A DNA stretch of 64,000 nt from Nannocystis exedens (GTDB lineage Bacteria > Myxococcota_A > Polyangia > Nannocystales > Nannocystaceae): the NCBI RefSeq assembly GCF_002343915.1, contig NZ_NETK01000001.1, forward strand, positions 1,488,001-1,552,000, in the 5' to 3' direction. The position numbers and the translations under genes were made by a program. Numbering within the stretch: the first letter of the stretch is position 1; each line of letters starts with the position of its first letter. The notes under the pieces were generated by a model that worked only from the letters and a program-made list of their open reading frames with translations, had not been told where the DNA came from and searched no databases. This document shows, in pieces, positions 1 through 7,656 of the stretch.

Positions 1-398
1 CGGATGAACTCGTAGCGAGCCGAGACGGCGAAGACGCGGGGGACGGCACGACGGAGATGGCCAGCACCGACACGCCGCAGTTCTCGACGCGCACGCCTCA
101 CCGCGACCAGTCCCCCGTGAGCTCCCGTGAAGCGCCTCCGCCTGCCGCGGCGCGGCGTCCGGCCGCGTCGTGGGAGACTCGCATGCGTCGCGCGGAGGCT
201 CACGTTCGCCGGTGCATGGAGAAGTCGGGCGCGACGATCAAGCCGCTGGTCGTCACACTCTCGGCCGGCGAGCTGCCGAGCGTGCGCGGGGTGGCCTCTG
301 GGTCAGACGCGTCGCGTTGCGTCCGCGAGGCGCTGGAGCGCTTCGGCCTGGCGGTGAGCAGCGGCCAACGCCAACACACCTTCTTTGTAGCCCCGTAG
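1..398 (+). CDS. Partial hypothetical protein, C-terminal part (AgmX/TonB-like tail?)
   Basis: The reading frame is open from the left edge through an internal ATG at 57 to the stop at 398, so the gene probably begins outside the window. The N-terminal half is Pro/Ala-rich. The last 65 or so residues carry RRCMEKSG, a short beta-rich stretch, ASRCVREALERFG and a terminal HTFFVAP. The two cysteines at this spacing and the hydrophobic tail distantly recall the C-terminal domain of AgmX/PglI and TonB-like proteins, of which a clear member lies at 51561-54527. That resemblance is only a pattern and the function is unknown. The next small ORF follows after 9 bases on the same strand. Confidence 0.5.
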   Translation, partial: DELVASRDGEDAGDGTTEMASTDTPQFSTRTPHRDQSPVSSREAPPPAAARRPAASWETRMRRAEAHVRRCMEKSGATIKPLVVTLSAGELPSVRGVASGSDASRCVREALERFGLAVSSGQRQHTFFVAP

Positions 399-407
399 GA
401 GCCGACG

Positions 408-605
408 ATGACTCTCCACCTCGCCTTCGTCCTGTCGATGCTCGCCCCACCGTCCGAAGAAGCCGCACGCGCGGCCTTCAACGCCGGCGAGCTCGAGCGT
501 GCGCTGGTGTCGCCTTTATCCCCCAGTGACGAGCGCTCACTGGTGAACGCGCGCTGCTCGGGCCTGGCGCAGGCCGCCGAGGGTCCCGGTTTGGGTGTCC
601 CGTGA
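408..605 (+). pseudogene. Start of a secreted TPR-like protein, cut short in a repeat
   Basis: A 65-aa ORF begins with a hydrophobic leader (MTLHLAFVLSML) followed by EEAARAAFNAGELERAL, the look of the first tetratricopeptide helix in periplasmic myxobacterial proteins. The frame then passes through the 76-bp dispersed repeat at 511-586 and stops soon afterwards, far too early for a TPR protein. I read it as a gene whose body was lost at, or replaced beyond, the repeat. A short genuine protein is possible but less likely. It follows the partial gene at 1-398 closely and could have been co-transcribed with it. Confidence 0.4.
511..586 (+). repeat. 76-bp dispersed direct repeat, copy 1
   Basis: This stretch matches 62549-62624 at 74 of 76 positions in the same orientation. 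It contains the inverted pair CCAGTGA/TCACTGG around a 7-nt loop (524-544). In copy 2 this hairpin holds the stop codons of two convergent genes. Here it lies inside a truncated TPR-like ORF. Confidence 0.85.
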
Positions 606-731
606 CAACGAGCGGGCGCGGCGGATCGCGGCCGAGCTCTGGGTCCCGAATATCGCCCCAGCGCCGCACCCGACCCGGCGGGCCGGGTTTCGGCGGAGCA
701 CGAACACCCGCGGAGCGCGTACAATCCCGGT

Positions 732-2048
732 ATGCTTGGGTCACGTTCGCTCGCCGCGGCTCTCGTGGCTGTCGCCTGCTCGCCGCACCGCAGGCCGGAC
801 GACGCGGGCCGGCCGAACGAGAGCCCGCCGCCGCCGCTCGTCGCGCCCGCTCGGGCCCCGGCGGCCCCAGCGGCCCCGCCGAGCGGCGAGCTCGTCGCGC
901 CCGCTCGGGCCCCGGCGGCCCCAGCGGCCCCGCCGAGCGGCGAGCTCGTCGCGCTCGCACCGGGCGTCAACCACACCTGCGCCCTCCGCCAGGGCCAGGT
1001 GTTCTGCTGGGGGCTCAATCGCCAGGGGCTTCTCGGCGTCGGAGAGCCTGACCTCGAGGACATCTTGCGACCGCGTCGGGTTCCGGGCCTCCCGCCGGTC
1101 GTCCAGGTGGCCTCGGACTACGACTTCACCTGCGCGCTCGCCGAGGACCACGCGGTCTATTGCTGGGGAGACAACGGACGCGGCCAGCTCGGCATCGGTG
1201 ACGTCGCACTCCAGACGACACCGGCACGGCTCGCCGACCTCGCCGCCGACCGCCTCGTCGTCGACTTCGGCCGGGTCTGCGCCGGCCGCGGCGCCGCGTT
1301 CTTCTGCTGGGGCCGCGGCGAGTTCGGCGACGGCCACGTACGCCAGCAGCCGTTCCCGCTCGAGATTGCGGCGCTCGCCGGCGTCGACGACCTCGCCCTC
1401 GCGGGCGCCCACGGATGCACGCTGAAGGCCGGCGAGGTCCGCTGCTGGGGTCACAACGTCAGCGGCCAGCTCGGCAACGGCCAGGGCGGTTGCCGCTACA
1501 AACACCCGCTTCCCCGGGAGGGCCGCCGCCTGCCGCCGAAGGAGTGCAAGCACGAGCCGGTTCCGGTCCGCGCCGTCGGTCTGCCGCCGATCGTCGAGCT
1601 CGCGCTCGGCGGCTACTTCTCCCACGCCCGCGACGAGGTCGGACGGATCTGGCGTTGGGGACAGCAGGGCGAGAGGATGGATTACGGCGAGGACCTCGCC
1701 AAGTACCGGCCGTACGCGCTCGACGGGCTGCCCCCGATGGCCGAGCTCGCCGCCGGCGAGGCCCACGCCTGCGCCCGCACCGCGGACGGCGAGCTGTGGT
1801 GCTGGGGGAACAACTCGTTCGGCCAGCTCGGCCACGCGCCTGTCCCTGGGGAAAGCAGCGAGCAGATCGCCCGGGTCGGCGGTCTGCCGCCGGTCCGTGC
1901 GCTGGCGCTCGGCTTCCACCACACCTGCGCGCTCGCGGGCGCGAGCGCCGACGTCCGGGTCTGGTGCTGGGGCGACAACAGCGACGGCCAGCTCGGCGAC
2001 GGGACCACCGAACGCCGCCACACCCCGGTCCAGGTCCGCTGGGACTGA
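732..2048 (+). CDS. RCC1-repeat (beta-propeller) lipoprotein
   Basis: The 438-aa protein starts with MLGSRSLAAALVAVACS, a lipoprotein-type signal with the lipid cysteine at about residue 16. A Pro/Ala linker of two identical 18-residue units (LVAPARAPAAPAAPPSGE) follows, then about seven RCC1-type repeats with the recurring pattern HTCAL...V.CWG.N..GQLG (for example VFCWGLNRQG and VWCWGDNSDGQLG). Such propellers are abundant in myxobacteria and are taken to be surface adhesion or interaction modules; the partner is unknown. The start is supported by the signal peptide. No operon partner is visible, and a decayed esterase fragment lies just downstream on the other strand. Confidence 0.85.
   Translation: MLGSRSLAAALVAVACSPHRRPDDAGRPNESPPPPLVAPARAPAAPAAPPSGELVAPARAPAAPAAPPSGELVALAPGVNHTCALRQGQVFCWGLNRQGLLGVGEPDLEDILRPRRVPGLPPVVQVASDYDFTCALAEDHAVYCWGDNGRGQLGIGDVALQTTPARLADLAADRLVVDFGRVCAGRGAAFFCWGRGEFGDGHVRQQPFPLEIAALAGVDDLALAGAHGCTLKAGEVRCWGHNVSGQLGNGQGGCRYKHPLPREGRRLPPKECKHEPVPVRAVGLPPIVELALGGYFSHARDEVGRIWRWGQQGERMDYGEDLAKYRPYALDGLPPMAELAAGEAHACARTADGELWCWGNNSFGQLGHAPVPGESSEQIARVGGLPPVRALALGFHHTCALAGASADVRVWCWGDNSDGQLGDGTTERRHTPVQVRWD
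837..944 (+). repeat. Perfect 54-bp tandem duplication in the linker of the RCC1 protein
   Basis: Units 837-890 and 891-944 are identical base for base and in frame, doubling an 18-residue Ala/Pro linker. Perfect identity suggests a recent slippage or unequal-exchange event, or a length-variable linker. Confidence 0.9.
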
Positions 2049-2079
2049 CGCGAGTCCGCCAGGGCCGACACTGCTCAGC

Positions 2080-2279
2080 GCGTGGCCTGCGAGCCGCAAC
2101 GGCGAGAAGCCCACCGAGTAGCCGGCGGCCTCGAAGAGCGGCGCGGTCGCCTGCCCGGCCGCGAACGGGACGACCGGATCGCGAGTGCCGTGCGCCGCCT
2201 CGATCCGGATGTCGCTCCGGCCGCGGGGCAGCGACACACCGCGCCTGACGGCATGGAACCTCGGCGTCGTGCTCATCAA
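2080..2279 (-). pseudogene. Remnant of an alpha/beta-hydrolase (phospholipase/carboxylesterase type)
   Basis: The minus strand encodes HGTRDPVVPFAAGQA, then LFEAAGYSVGF and AGHAL. This is the Asp and His end of a carboxylesterase/dienelactone-hydrolase-like fold: the catalytic Asp lies in GTRDPVVP and the His in the terminal GHAL. The upstream half with the GxSxG nucleophile elbow is absent, and the frame runs on without a proper C-terminus. The piece is therefore a C-terminal fragment, not a working enzyme. It sits directly behind the RCC1 gene in opposite orientation. Confidence 0.6.
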
Positions 2280-2804
2280 GAACGTGATGCTGTCTCCGCT
2301 CGTTGCGCGGGTGCCGTATCGGGCACTCTTCGTCGTCCGGACTCGCGCCGGCGTCCACCTAAGCAGTCGCCGTGATCGCTACCCGTCGGCGGGACGCTCG
2401 CGGTGGCCCCGCGACGGCCCGCGCGGAGTCGTCACGGCCGACTGCGGTCTCTGCCGCGAGCCTGGCGCGCTGACGCGCCTTCCGCTCCCAACAACGTAGT
2501 GAGCCTTTTCCTGTGCGAACACCCGGACGCGGGCGGTGAGGGCGAGTCCGGTGGCGAAGGCGGCGAGGGCGGCAAGCGGGCCTCGACGATGCGGGCCTGC
2601 GCGTGCGGCAGATAGATCCGCGTCAGCGCGGCCGAGTACGAGCGCGGCTACATCATGTGCGGCCTGTGCGGCGACCCGCCGGCGGGACGCTCGCGGGGGC
2701 GCCGTCACGGCTCGCGCGGAGTACGTGCCCGCGAGCGTCTGGTCGTCGATGTCCCAGCCATCCGTCGGCGCCCCACGCCCGCGCGGACAGCTCCAGAAGC
2801 GGGG
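2280..2804. other. No supported gene; contains an imperfect ~50-bp direct repeat
   Basis: No ORF here looks coding on either strand. The stretch beginning at about 2390 (CGGCGGGACGCTCGCGG...) recurs at about 2681 with a few differences and both end in GCGCGGAGT, so there has been local duplication. A short plus-frame piece near 2640 (YERGYIMCGLCGD) could be a gene scrap but cannot be assigned. Confidence 0.5.
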
Positions 2805-4163
2805 TCACGGGACGCATGCCGTGCCCGCGCGCGAGGCGTCCGTGGGTCTCTTGCGCCGCCCGTCGTCGAGTGCGAGGTGCGCCCAGAGGCTCACGCTGAA
2901 GAAGACGAAGAGGACGCCGCCGAGCCAGAGCAGTTCTTTGCTGCGCTCGGCCTCGGCCGATGCGACGGGGACGACGATCGGCGCATCGGGATGGGAATGG
3001 AGGCCATGCCGCCGCTCGGTCGCCGCGATGGCCCGCTCGATGCTCCCGAGTTCCTCGAGGTGCGCCGCATCCGAGCGGTGGAGCACGACGGCGTCCCGCA
3101 CACGCTCGGGTAGCGGCGTGCGCACCACGATCTCGCCTGCATCGAGGCGGCGCGCGAGCTCGCCGTGCCGGTGAGCGCCCCGTCCGATCTCCCCGCGCTC
3201 GAGCACCGTCGTCACGACCGTCTCGTCGGGACCGGCCACCCAGGCGGGCACCGGCTGCGACGGGGTCCAGCCGGCAGGAACGAGCGGGACCACGTGGTGC
3301 ACGTAGCGCGCGAGCCCGCCGCCCCGGAACGCCTGCTTGCGTACCGATTGTCCGGCGAGATCGGGCCGAAGAGTGCCGCTCGCGAACGTCACGAGCCCGG
3401 CAAACCGGTGCGCCGGGGCCTCGGCGACCTCGACCTGTCTCGCAAGGCCCCGCACGAGCCAGGCTGCGCCCCGATCGACGAGGAGCGCCGTGAATGGTGC
3501 GATCATCGCGAGGACCATCGAAATGGTCGTCGGTGAGGCGGCGAGCAAGCAGTTCGCTCGGACGAGGACGACGATGAGGCCGGGTGCCCCGAACAGGAGC
3601 ACGGTAGCGACGATCATCTCCCAGCCTTTCGAAAGGGGGAGGCACGCGAAGAGCGCGGCGTAGACGAGAAGCAGCGCCGGCGGAAAGAGCAGCGCTGCGA
3701 TCCGGTTCGGCGTTCGCGGCAGGGCCGCCCGGGCGGGGCCGCTGCGCTCCGCTCCTTCGCGAAGGCGCACCTCGATGTGATCAGCGCGCGCGCGCAGCGC
3801 GTCCCGCGTCGCTTCGATCTCGCCGCGCGCGCGCTCGAGCGCTTCGCGCGCGCGCGCGAGCTCCCGCGTCGCGGCGACGGCCTCGTTCGTTCGGTCGTCC
3901 GCCGCCTGCGCGCCTTTGGATTCCGCGCGCGCGAGGCCTCGTTCGGCCTCATCGACGCGGCGGCGGTGCGCGGTCAGGATCTGCTCCGCGAGCCGATCGA
4001 ACTCGCGGCGGGTCGTCGCCAGGATACGCCGCGCGCGCCGTCCGCTGGCGCGCTGCCCTCGGGGGCCCGCCGCCGCCGCGCCGTCGGCGAGAGCTTCGGC
4101 TTGCGCGAGATCGGCGAGCGGTACCTTGAGCTCGTGCAGGGACGGGGGCGCACGTCGGCGCAT
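2805..4163 (-). CDS. Coiled-coil membrane protein of unknown function
   Basis: The ATG at 4163 (MRRRAPPSLHELKVPLADL) is preferred: the frame upstream of it is low-complexity translation of non-coding DNA and IS5 remnant. The 452-aa product has a charged helical segment at about 20-155, rich in Glu/Arg/Ala with heptad-like spacing (for example AESKGAQAADDRTNEAVAAT). Two or three membrane helices follow at about 165-250 (IAALLFPPALLLVYAALFA, MIVATVLLFGAPGLIVVLV, ISMVLAMIAPFTALLV), then a soluble region, and a final membrane helix near the C-terminus (ELLWLGGVLFVFFSVSLWA). No family is recognised. The arrangement resembles an inner-membrane sensor or scaffold, but nothing assigns a role. Confidence 0.7.
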   Translation of the reverse strand: MRRRAPPSLHELKVPLADLAQAEALADGAAAAGPRGQRASGRRARRILATTRREFDRLAEQILTAHRRRVDEAERGLARAESKGAQAADDRTNEAVAATRELARAREALERARGEIEATRDALRARADHIEVRLREGAERSGPARAALPRTPNRIAALLFPPALLLVYAALFACLPLSKGWEMIVATVLLFGAPGLIVVLVRANCLLAASPTTISMVLAMIAPFTALLVDRGAAWLVRGLARQVEVAEAPAHRFAGLVTFASGTLRPDLAGQSVRKQAFRGGGLARYVHHVVPLVPAGWTPSQPVPAWVAGPDETVVTTVLERGEIGRGAHRHGELARRLDAGEIVVRTPLPERVRDAVVLHRSDAAHLEELGSIERAIAATERRHGLHSHPDAPIVVPVASAEAERSKELLWLGGVLFVFFSVSLWAHLALDDGRRKRPTDASRAGTACVP

Positions 4164-4436
4164 CCACAGAGCATAGCAGCCCGAGGTAGAAGTCGCTGAC
4201 TTGAAGCCGCTCATACGAGCCTCGCGTGAGCGGCGCGCTCCAGAAGTCGAGGCCTCGGTAGAAAATGCCGTGAGTCGCGTCCAAAGAGCGCTGCGAGCCA
4301 TCGCAAAAGCATAAGAGAGTCTCCCCAGAGAAGTGGCGCGAAACTGAGCTTTGATCCATCGCGCTGATCTATCAAGTAGCCGCCTCCTGCCGCGCGGTCG
4401 CAAAGCTTTTGAGCGCAGTGACTCCCCAGCGAGTCG
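4164..4436. other. Intergenic stretch with no supported gene
   Basis: This is the upstream region of the coiled-coil membrane protein. A minus-frame ORF crosses it (MDQSSVSRHFSGETLLC...), but it lacks recognisable motifs and overlaps the neighbouring gene in another frame. I see no clear promoter. Confidence 0.4.
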
Positions 4437-4686
4437 CCGGCCCATGATCGTGATCATGGCATGATAGACATCTGCGGTGCTTGATGCGACCGATCGCTCA
4501 TATTCTCGGTTGAGCAACCGAAACGATCCAGCCAACCGAAGGTACGTTCAACCGTCCATCGGCGAGGCAAGACGACAAACCCACTCATGTCATCAGTCCG
4601 TTTCACGGTTTCAATGTCGATACCTGTACTGTTCGCTAGAGCCTTGATTTGCTGACCGTTGTACACGCTGTCAGCCCAGATCTTCC

Positions 4687-6025
4687 GGCTCTTCAGGGTT
4701 GAGGGTGGCGTAGGTTGCGCGCGAAATCGCGCCGTGATATCGTGCGCGAAATGGCAGAGACCGAACTCTATGCCCGAATTCTCGGTATCGAGGCTCCCTG
4801 GAGAGTTGCTGCGGTGAAGCTGCAGCTCGGGCAGGGGCAGATCGTCATCGAGGTCGAGCACGACCCCGATGTGCCAACGACGTGCCCGGAGTGTGGCCAG
4901 GCTGTTCCCCGTCACGATACGCGGACTCGCCGATGGCGGCACCTCGATACGTGTCAGTATCGGACGATCATCGAAGCCGGCGTACCGCGGACGTCGTGCC
5001 CGAAGCACGGTACGCTCACGATGCGCGTCTCGTGGGCGGACGGTAGCGCTCGGCTCACCGCGCTGTTCGAGGCGCTGGTGATCGACTGGCTCCGCGATGC
5101 GCCGATTGCAGTGGTCGCGGAGCGCCTCGGGCTCTCGTGGGATCAGGTCGCCGGCGTCCAGGAGCGTGCAGTACAACGCGGACTCGAGCGCCGCGAGGTC
5201 GCGCTGCCGGAGATGCTCGCCGTCGACGAGACCTCCTTCCAGCGGCGCCACGAGTACGTCACGATCGTGCATGACCCGAAGTCCGCCAGCAAGCGGGTCA
5301 TCCACGTCGCCGACGGACGCGGCAAGGGGGCCCTCAAGGGCTTCCTGAGCGGCTTTTCGCGCCCAGAGAGGGCTGCGGTCTCCGTGGTCGTCATGGACAT
5401 GCACGAGCCCTACATTCAAGCTGTCCGCGAGGCCATCCCCGATGGCGACGCGAAGATCGCCTTCGACAAGTACCACGTCGCCGCGCGCCTCGGTCAAGCC
5501 GTCGACCACGTGCGACGCGAGGAACACCGCGCTCTCCACGGCCTCGGCGACAACCGGCTCAAGGGCACCAAGTACCTCTGGCTGCGCAACCCCGAACGGA
5601 TGAGCAAGGAGGTCTGGGACGACTTCGAGGCGCTGCGGACGAGCTCGCTGCGGACGGCCCGCGCGTGGGCGCTCAAGGAGGCGGCGATGGAGGTCTGGGA
5701 GCACACCTCGCCGAGCAACATGCGGGACCAATGGGGCATGTGGTACGATTGGGCTATCCGCTCTCGCCTGGAGCCGATGAAGGCCGCCGCGCGCATGGTC
5801 AAAAATCACCTCGGCGGCATCATCCATGCAGCCACCGAACGGATCACCAACGCCTCTGCCGAGGGCCTTAACTCGGTCATCCAGAAGCTCAAGTACGTCG
5901 CCCGCGGCTTCCGTAACCGCGACCGCTTCCGAGCTGCGATCTACTTCCACCTCGGCGGCCTCGACCTCTATCCTGCCGGGATCACGCGCTGAGTCAGCGG
6001 TATCCACCACAAACCCTGAAGAGCC
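4687..6025 (+). mobile_element. Complete ISL3-family insertion sequence
   Basis: The left end reads GGCTCTTCAGGGTT from 4687, and the right end is its reverse complement ending at 6025 (AACCCTGAAGAGCC). The flanks are GATCTTCC (4679-4686) and GATCTTCT (6026-6033), an 8-bp target duplication with one mismatch, which is the duplication length known for ISL3. The 1339-bp element carries one transposase gene and lies inside an IS5-type transposase gene. Confidence 0.9.
4751..5992 (+). CDS. tnpA: ISL3-family transposase
   Basis: The ATG at 4751 ([17 protein letters not shown]) gives 413 residues, normal for the family; the upstream in-frame ATG at 4715 lies nearer the terminal repeat. An N-terminal zinc ribbon (CPECG...RTSCPKHG, about 40-90) is followed by a helix-turn-helix and the DDE catalytic core. 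Its blocks are [18 protein letters not shown] (first Asp, about 165), [14 protein letters not shown] (second Asp, about 215) and [19 protein letters not shown] (the Glu, about 370). The frame is intact and the element ends are present, so it may be active. Confidence 0.92.
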   Translation: MAETELYARILGIEAPWRVAAVKLQLGQGQIVIEVEHDPDVPTTCPECGQAVPRHDTRTRRWRHLDTCQYRTIIEAGVPRTSCPKHGTLTMRVSWADGSARLTALFEALVIDWLRDAPIAVVAERLGLSWDQVAGVQERAVQRGLERREVALPEMLAVDETSFQRRHEYVTIVHDPKSASKRVIHVADGRGKGALKGFLSGFSRPERAAVSVVVMDMHEPYIQAVREAIPDGDAKIAFDKYHVAARLGQAVDHVRREEHRALHGLGDNRLKGTKYLWLRNPERMSKEVWDDFEALRTSSLRTARAWALKEAAMEVWEHTSPSNMRDQWGMWYDWAIRSRLEPMKAAARMVKNHLGGIIHAATERITNASAEGLNSVIQKLKYVARGFRNRDRFRAAIYFHLGGLDLYPAGITR

Positions 6026-6290
6026 GATCTTCTTGAGCTCCGAATGCTCCAAGGCTGCGGTCTCGATGACAGGCACCGCGCCGTCGCGGTCCTGCACCGA
6101 GGCCGACGTGATCGCTACGGCGAGAAAGGCCGAGAACGTCCACCAGAACGTGCCGCTTTCGCCCCTTGACCTTCTTCCCTGCATCGTATCCGTACCCACC
6201 TCCCTGGGTGCTACCCTTCACGCTTTGGCTGTCAATGATCCCAGCAGTGGGCTCGATCTCCTTCCCTTCCTTCTGGCTCGTCGTCATGCC

Positions 6291-7087
6291 TCAGCTCCCC
6301 GCGAACACCCACTGTTCGCTGTTGTTCATGAGGATCCCGCTGCGCGTGACCGCCTGCGCGTTGACGCCGGCGCCAAACGTCTCGCCCGCAGCGGGCAAGA
6401 TCGTCGGGACGCCGCCCCCCTTGCGGGTGAACGTCATGACCGCGTCGGTCGGCACCGTGGCGAGCGGCGGCAGGTTGACGCTGCCGGCGGCGTTGTCGTT
6501 GTAGATGACGTGGAGAACCCCGGTCCAGGCGGCCAGCGTGGCGTTCGCCATCACCTGGGCGACACGCACCCGGTGCTGTTGGCCCGGCTGATCGTCGACT
6601 CCGCCCACTGATACAGGCGGGAGCCGAGCTCGTTCGTGCCGCCGATGCTCTCGACCAGCATCTCGAGCTTCACGAGGGCCTGCGGCGGCGTGAAGATGCG
6701 GAGCGCGTCGCTGGGCCGCACCAGAGTCAGGCGGGTGTTCCCCGCGTAGGGGGTGAACTGAGCGCGCACCTGCATCGGAGCGCCGGTTCGGACCTCGAAG
6801 ACCGACTGCGCGTTCAGGATGTCGGTCGTCAGCAGGTTCGCGTGGAGCAGGTACGGGTCGCCCGCAGGAACCTGTCCCCAGAGACCGGCGGGCAGGATGC
6901 CCGCCGGCGCCGTCAGCTCGGCCTCGTTCCAGCCCTCCACCAGCCGGAACGTCGGCGGTTGCGTGACCGGGGTCTGGCCGTCGAAGCCGCCTCGGGCTGG
7001 CGGCGCCTGAACAAACGGTCCGGGCGGAAGCTCCCCTTGGCGCGCGGGTTGCTCAACGCGTGGGCGTTGGGGCCGAGGCGCGAGCAT
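6291..7087 (-). pseudogene. Frameshifted protein, possibly a phage structural protein
   Basis: The minus frame from ATG 7087 (MLAPRPQRPRVEQPARQ) reads a Pro-rich leader, then a well-formed beta-rich sequence (FRLVEGWNEAELTAPAG, GDPYLLHANLLTTDILN, VRAQFTPYAGNTRL, LYQWAESTISRANSTG). Near 6570 the sense continues in another frame as AQVMANATLAAWTGVLH...MNNSEQWVFAGS and stops at 6291. Joined, this makes a protein of about 260 aa. The style (YNDNAAGSVNLPP, TRSGILMNNSEQWVF) recalls capsid or tail proteins of non-enveloped phages, but I recognise no family. The IS5 remnant begins 3 bases after its stop. Confidence 0.45.
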
Positions 7088-7270
7088 CGGGGAGGGGGGT
7101 GTTGGTCCGCGCGCGGCCTGGTAGTCGGTGCGGGCGCGGCGCGTGGGTGTTGGCAGGCGCGAGCGAACGCGCGCCGAACGTGGAGGGCCGCGTTGACCGA
7201 AAGTGAAGATCTCTTCATGCTGTTCAGCGGAGATCGAATTGTGCCGGACAGCCTCCCGGAATGGACATTT

Positions 7271-7600
7271 ATGACCAATCACGCGCATGTGCTGTTCTGC
7301 GTCGTGCAAGAGCCGGAGATCCGGCTGCGCGACGTGGCCGAGCGAGTCGGAATCACCGAGCGGGCGGTACAGCGGATCGTCACCGAGCTCGAGGAGTCGG
7401 GGTACATCACCCGCCAGCGCAGCGGCCGGCGGAACGTGTACCGCGTGCACGACAACCTGCCGTTACGTCACCCCATGGTGAAGCACCGGTGCGTGGGCGA
7501 CCTGCTCCAGCTCATCGTGCCGGAGGCGGTCACTCCCCACGTTTTCTTCCTCTTGACGAGGGGCTTCCCGTTGACCGCCTTCGGCGGGGCCCAGCCATGA
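7271..7600 (+). CDS. Small winged helix-turn-helix regulator
   Basis: The start at ATG 7271 (MTNHAHVLFCVVQEPEIRL) is the conserved beginning of this widespread 90-110 aa single-domain family. A MarR-like wHTH follows: RDVAERVGITERAVQRIVTELEESGYITRQRSGRRNVYRV (about 20-60), with the recognition helix around ITERAVQRIV. The tail LPLRHPMVKHRCVGDLLQL also matches the family. It should act as a DNA-binding transcriptional regulator; targets and ligand are unknown. The last 30 residues (VTPHVFFLLTRG...) differ from the family's usual end and may be a fused extension. It converges with the WD40 gene on the other strand. Confidence 0.8.
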   Translation: MTNHAHVLFCVVQEPEIRLRDVAERVGITERAVQRIVTELEESGYITRQRSGRRNVYRVHDNLPLRHPMVKHRCVGDLLQLIVPEAVTPHVFFLLTRGFPLTAFGGAQP

Positions 7601-7656
7601 CTGCCTCGCGCGTCACGCCGACGGTACGTTGGCGGGGAAGCGTATACCGCGAGTTC

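Larger units (their letters stand above)
4437..6287 (-). pseudogene. IS5-type transposase remnant, frameshifted and split by ISL3
   Basis: The minus strand holds two parts of one IS5-family DDE transposase. From 6287 the N-proximal piece gives [19 protein letters not shown] and [12 protein letters not shown], the block around the first catalytic Asp (DSQSVK). A frameshift near 6160 moves the frame to [17 protein letters not shown]...SELKKI. After the ISL3 insertion the gene resumes at 4686 with [11 protein letters not shown] (second Asp) and [18 protein letters not shown] (the E region). A second frameshift near 4510 leads to [19 protein letters not shown], the usual C-terminal tail. The first 100 or so residues are missing. 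It cannot make an active transposase. Confidence 0.8.
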
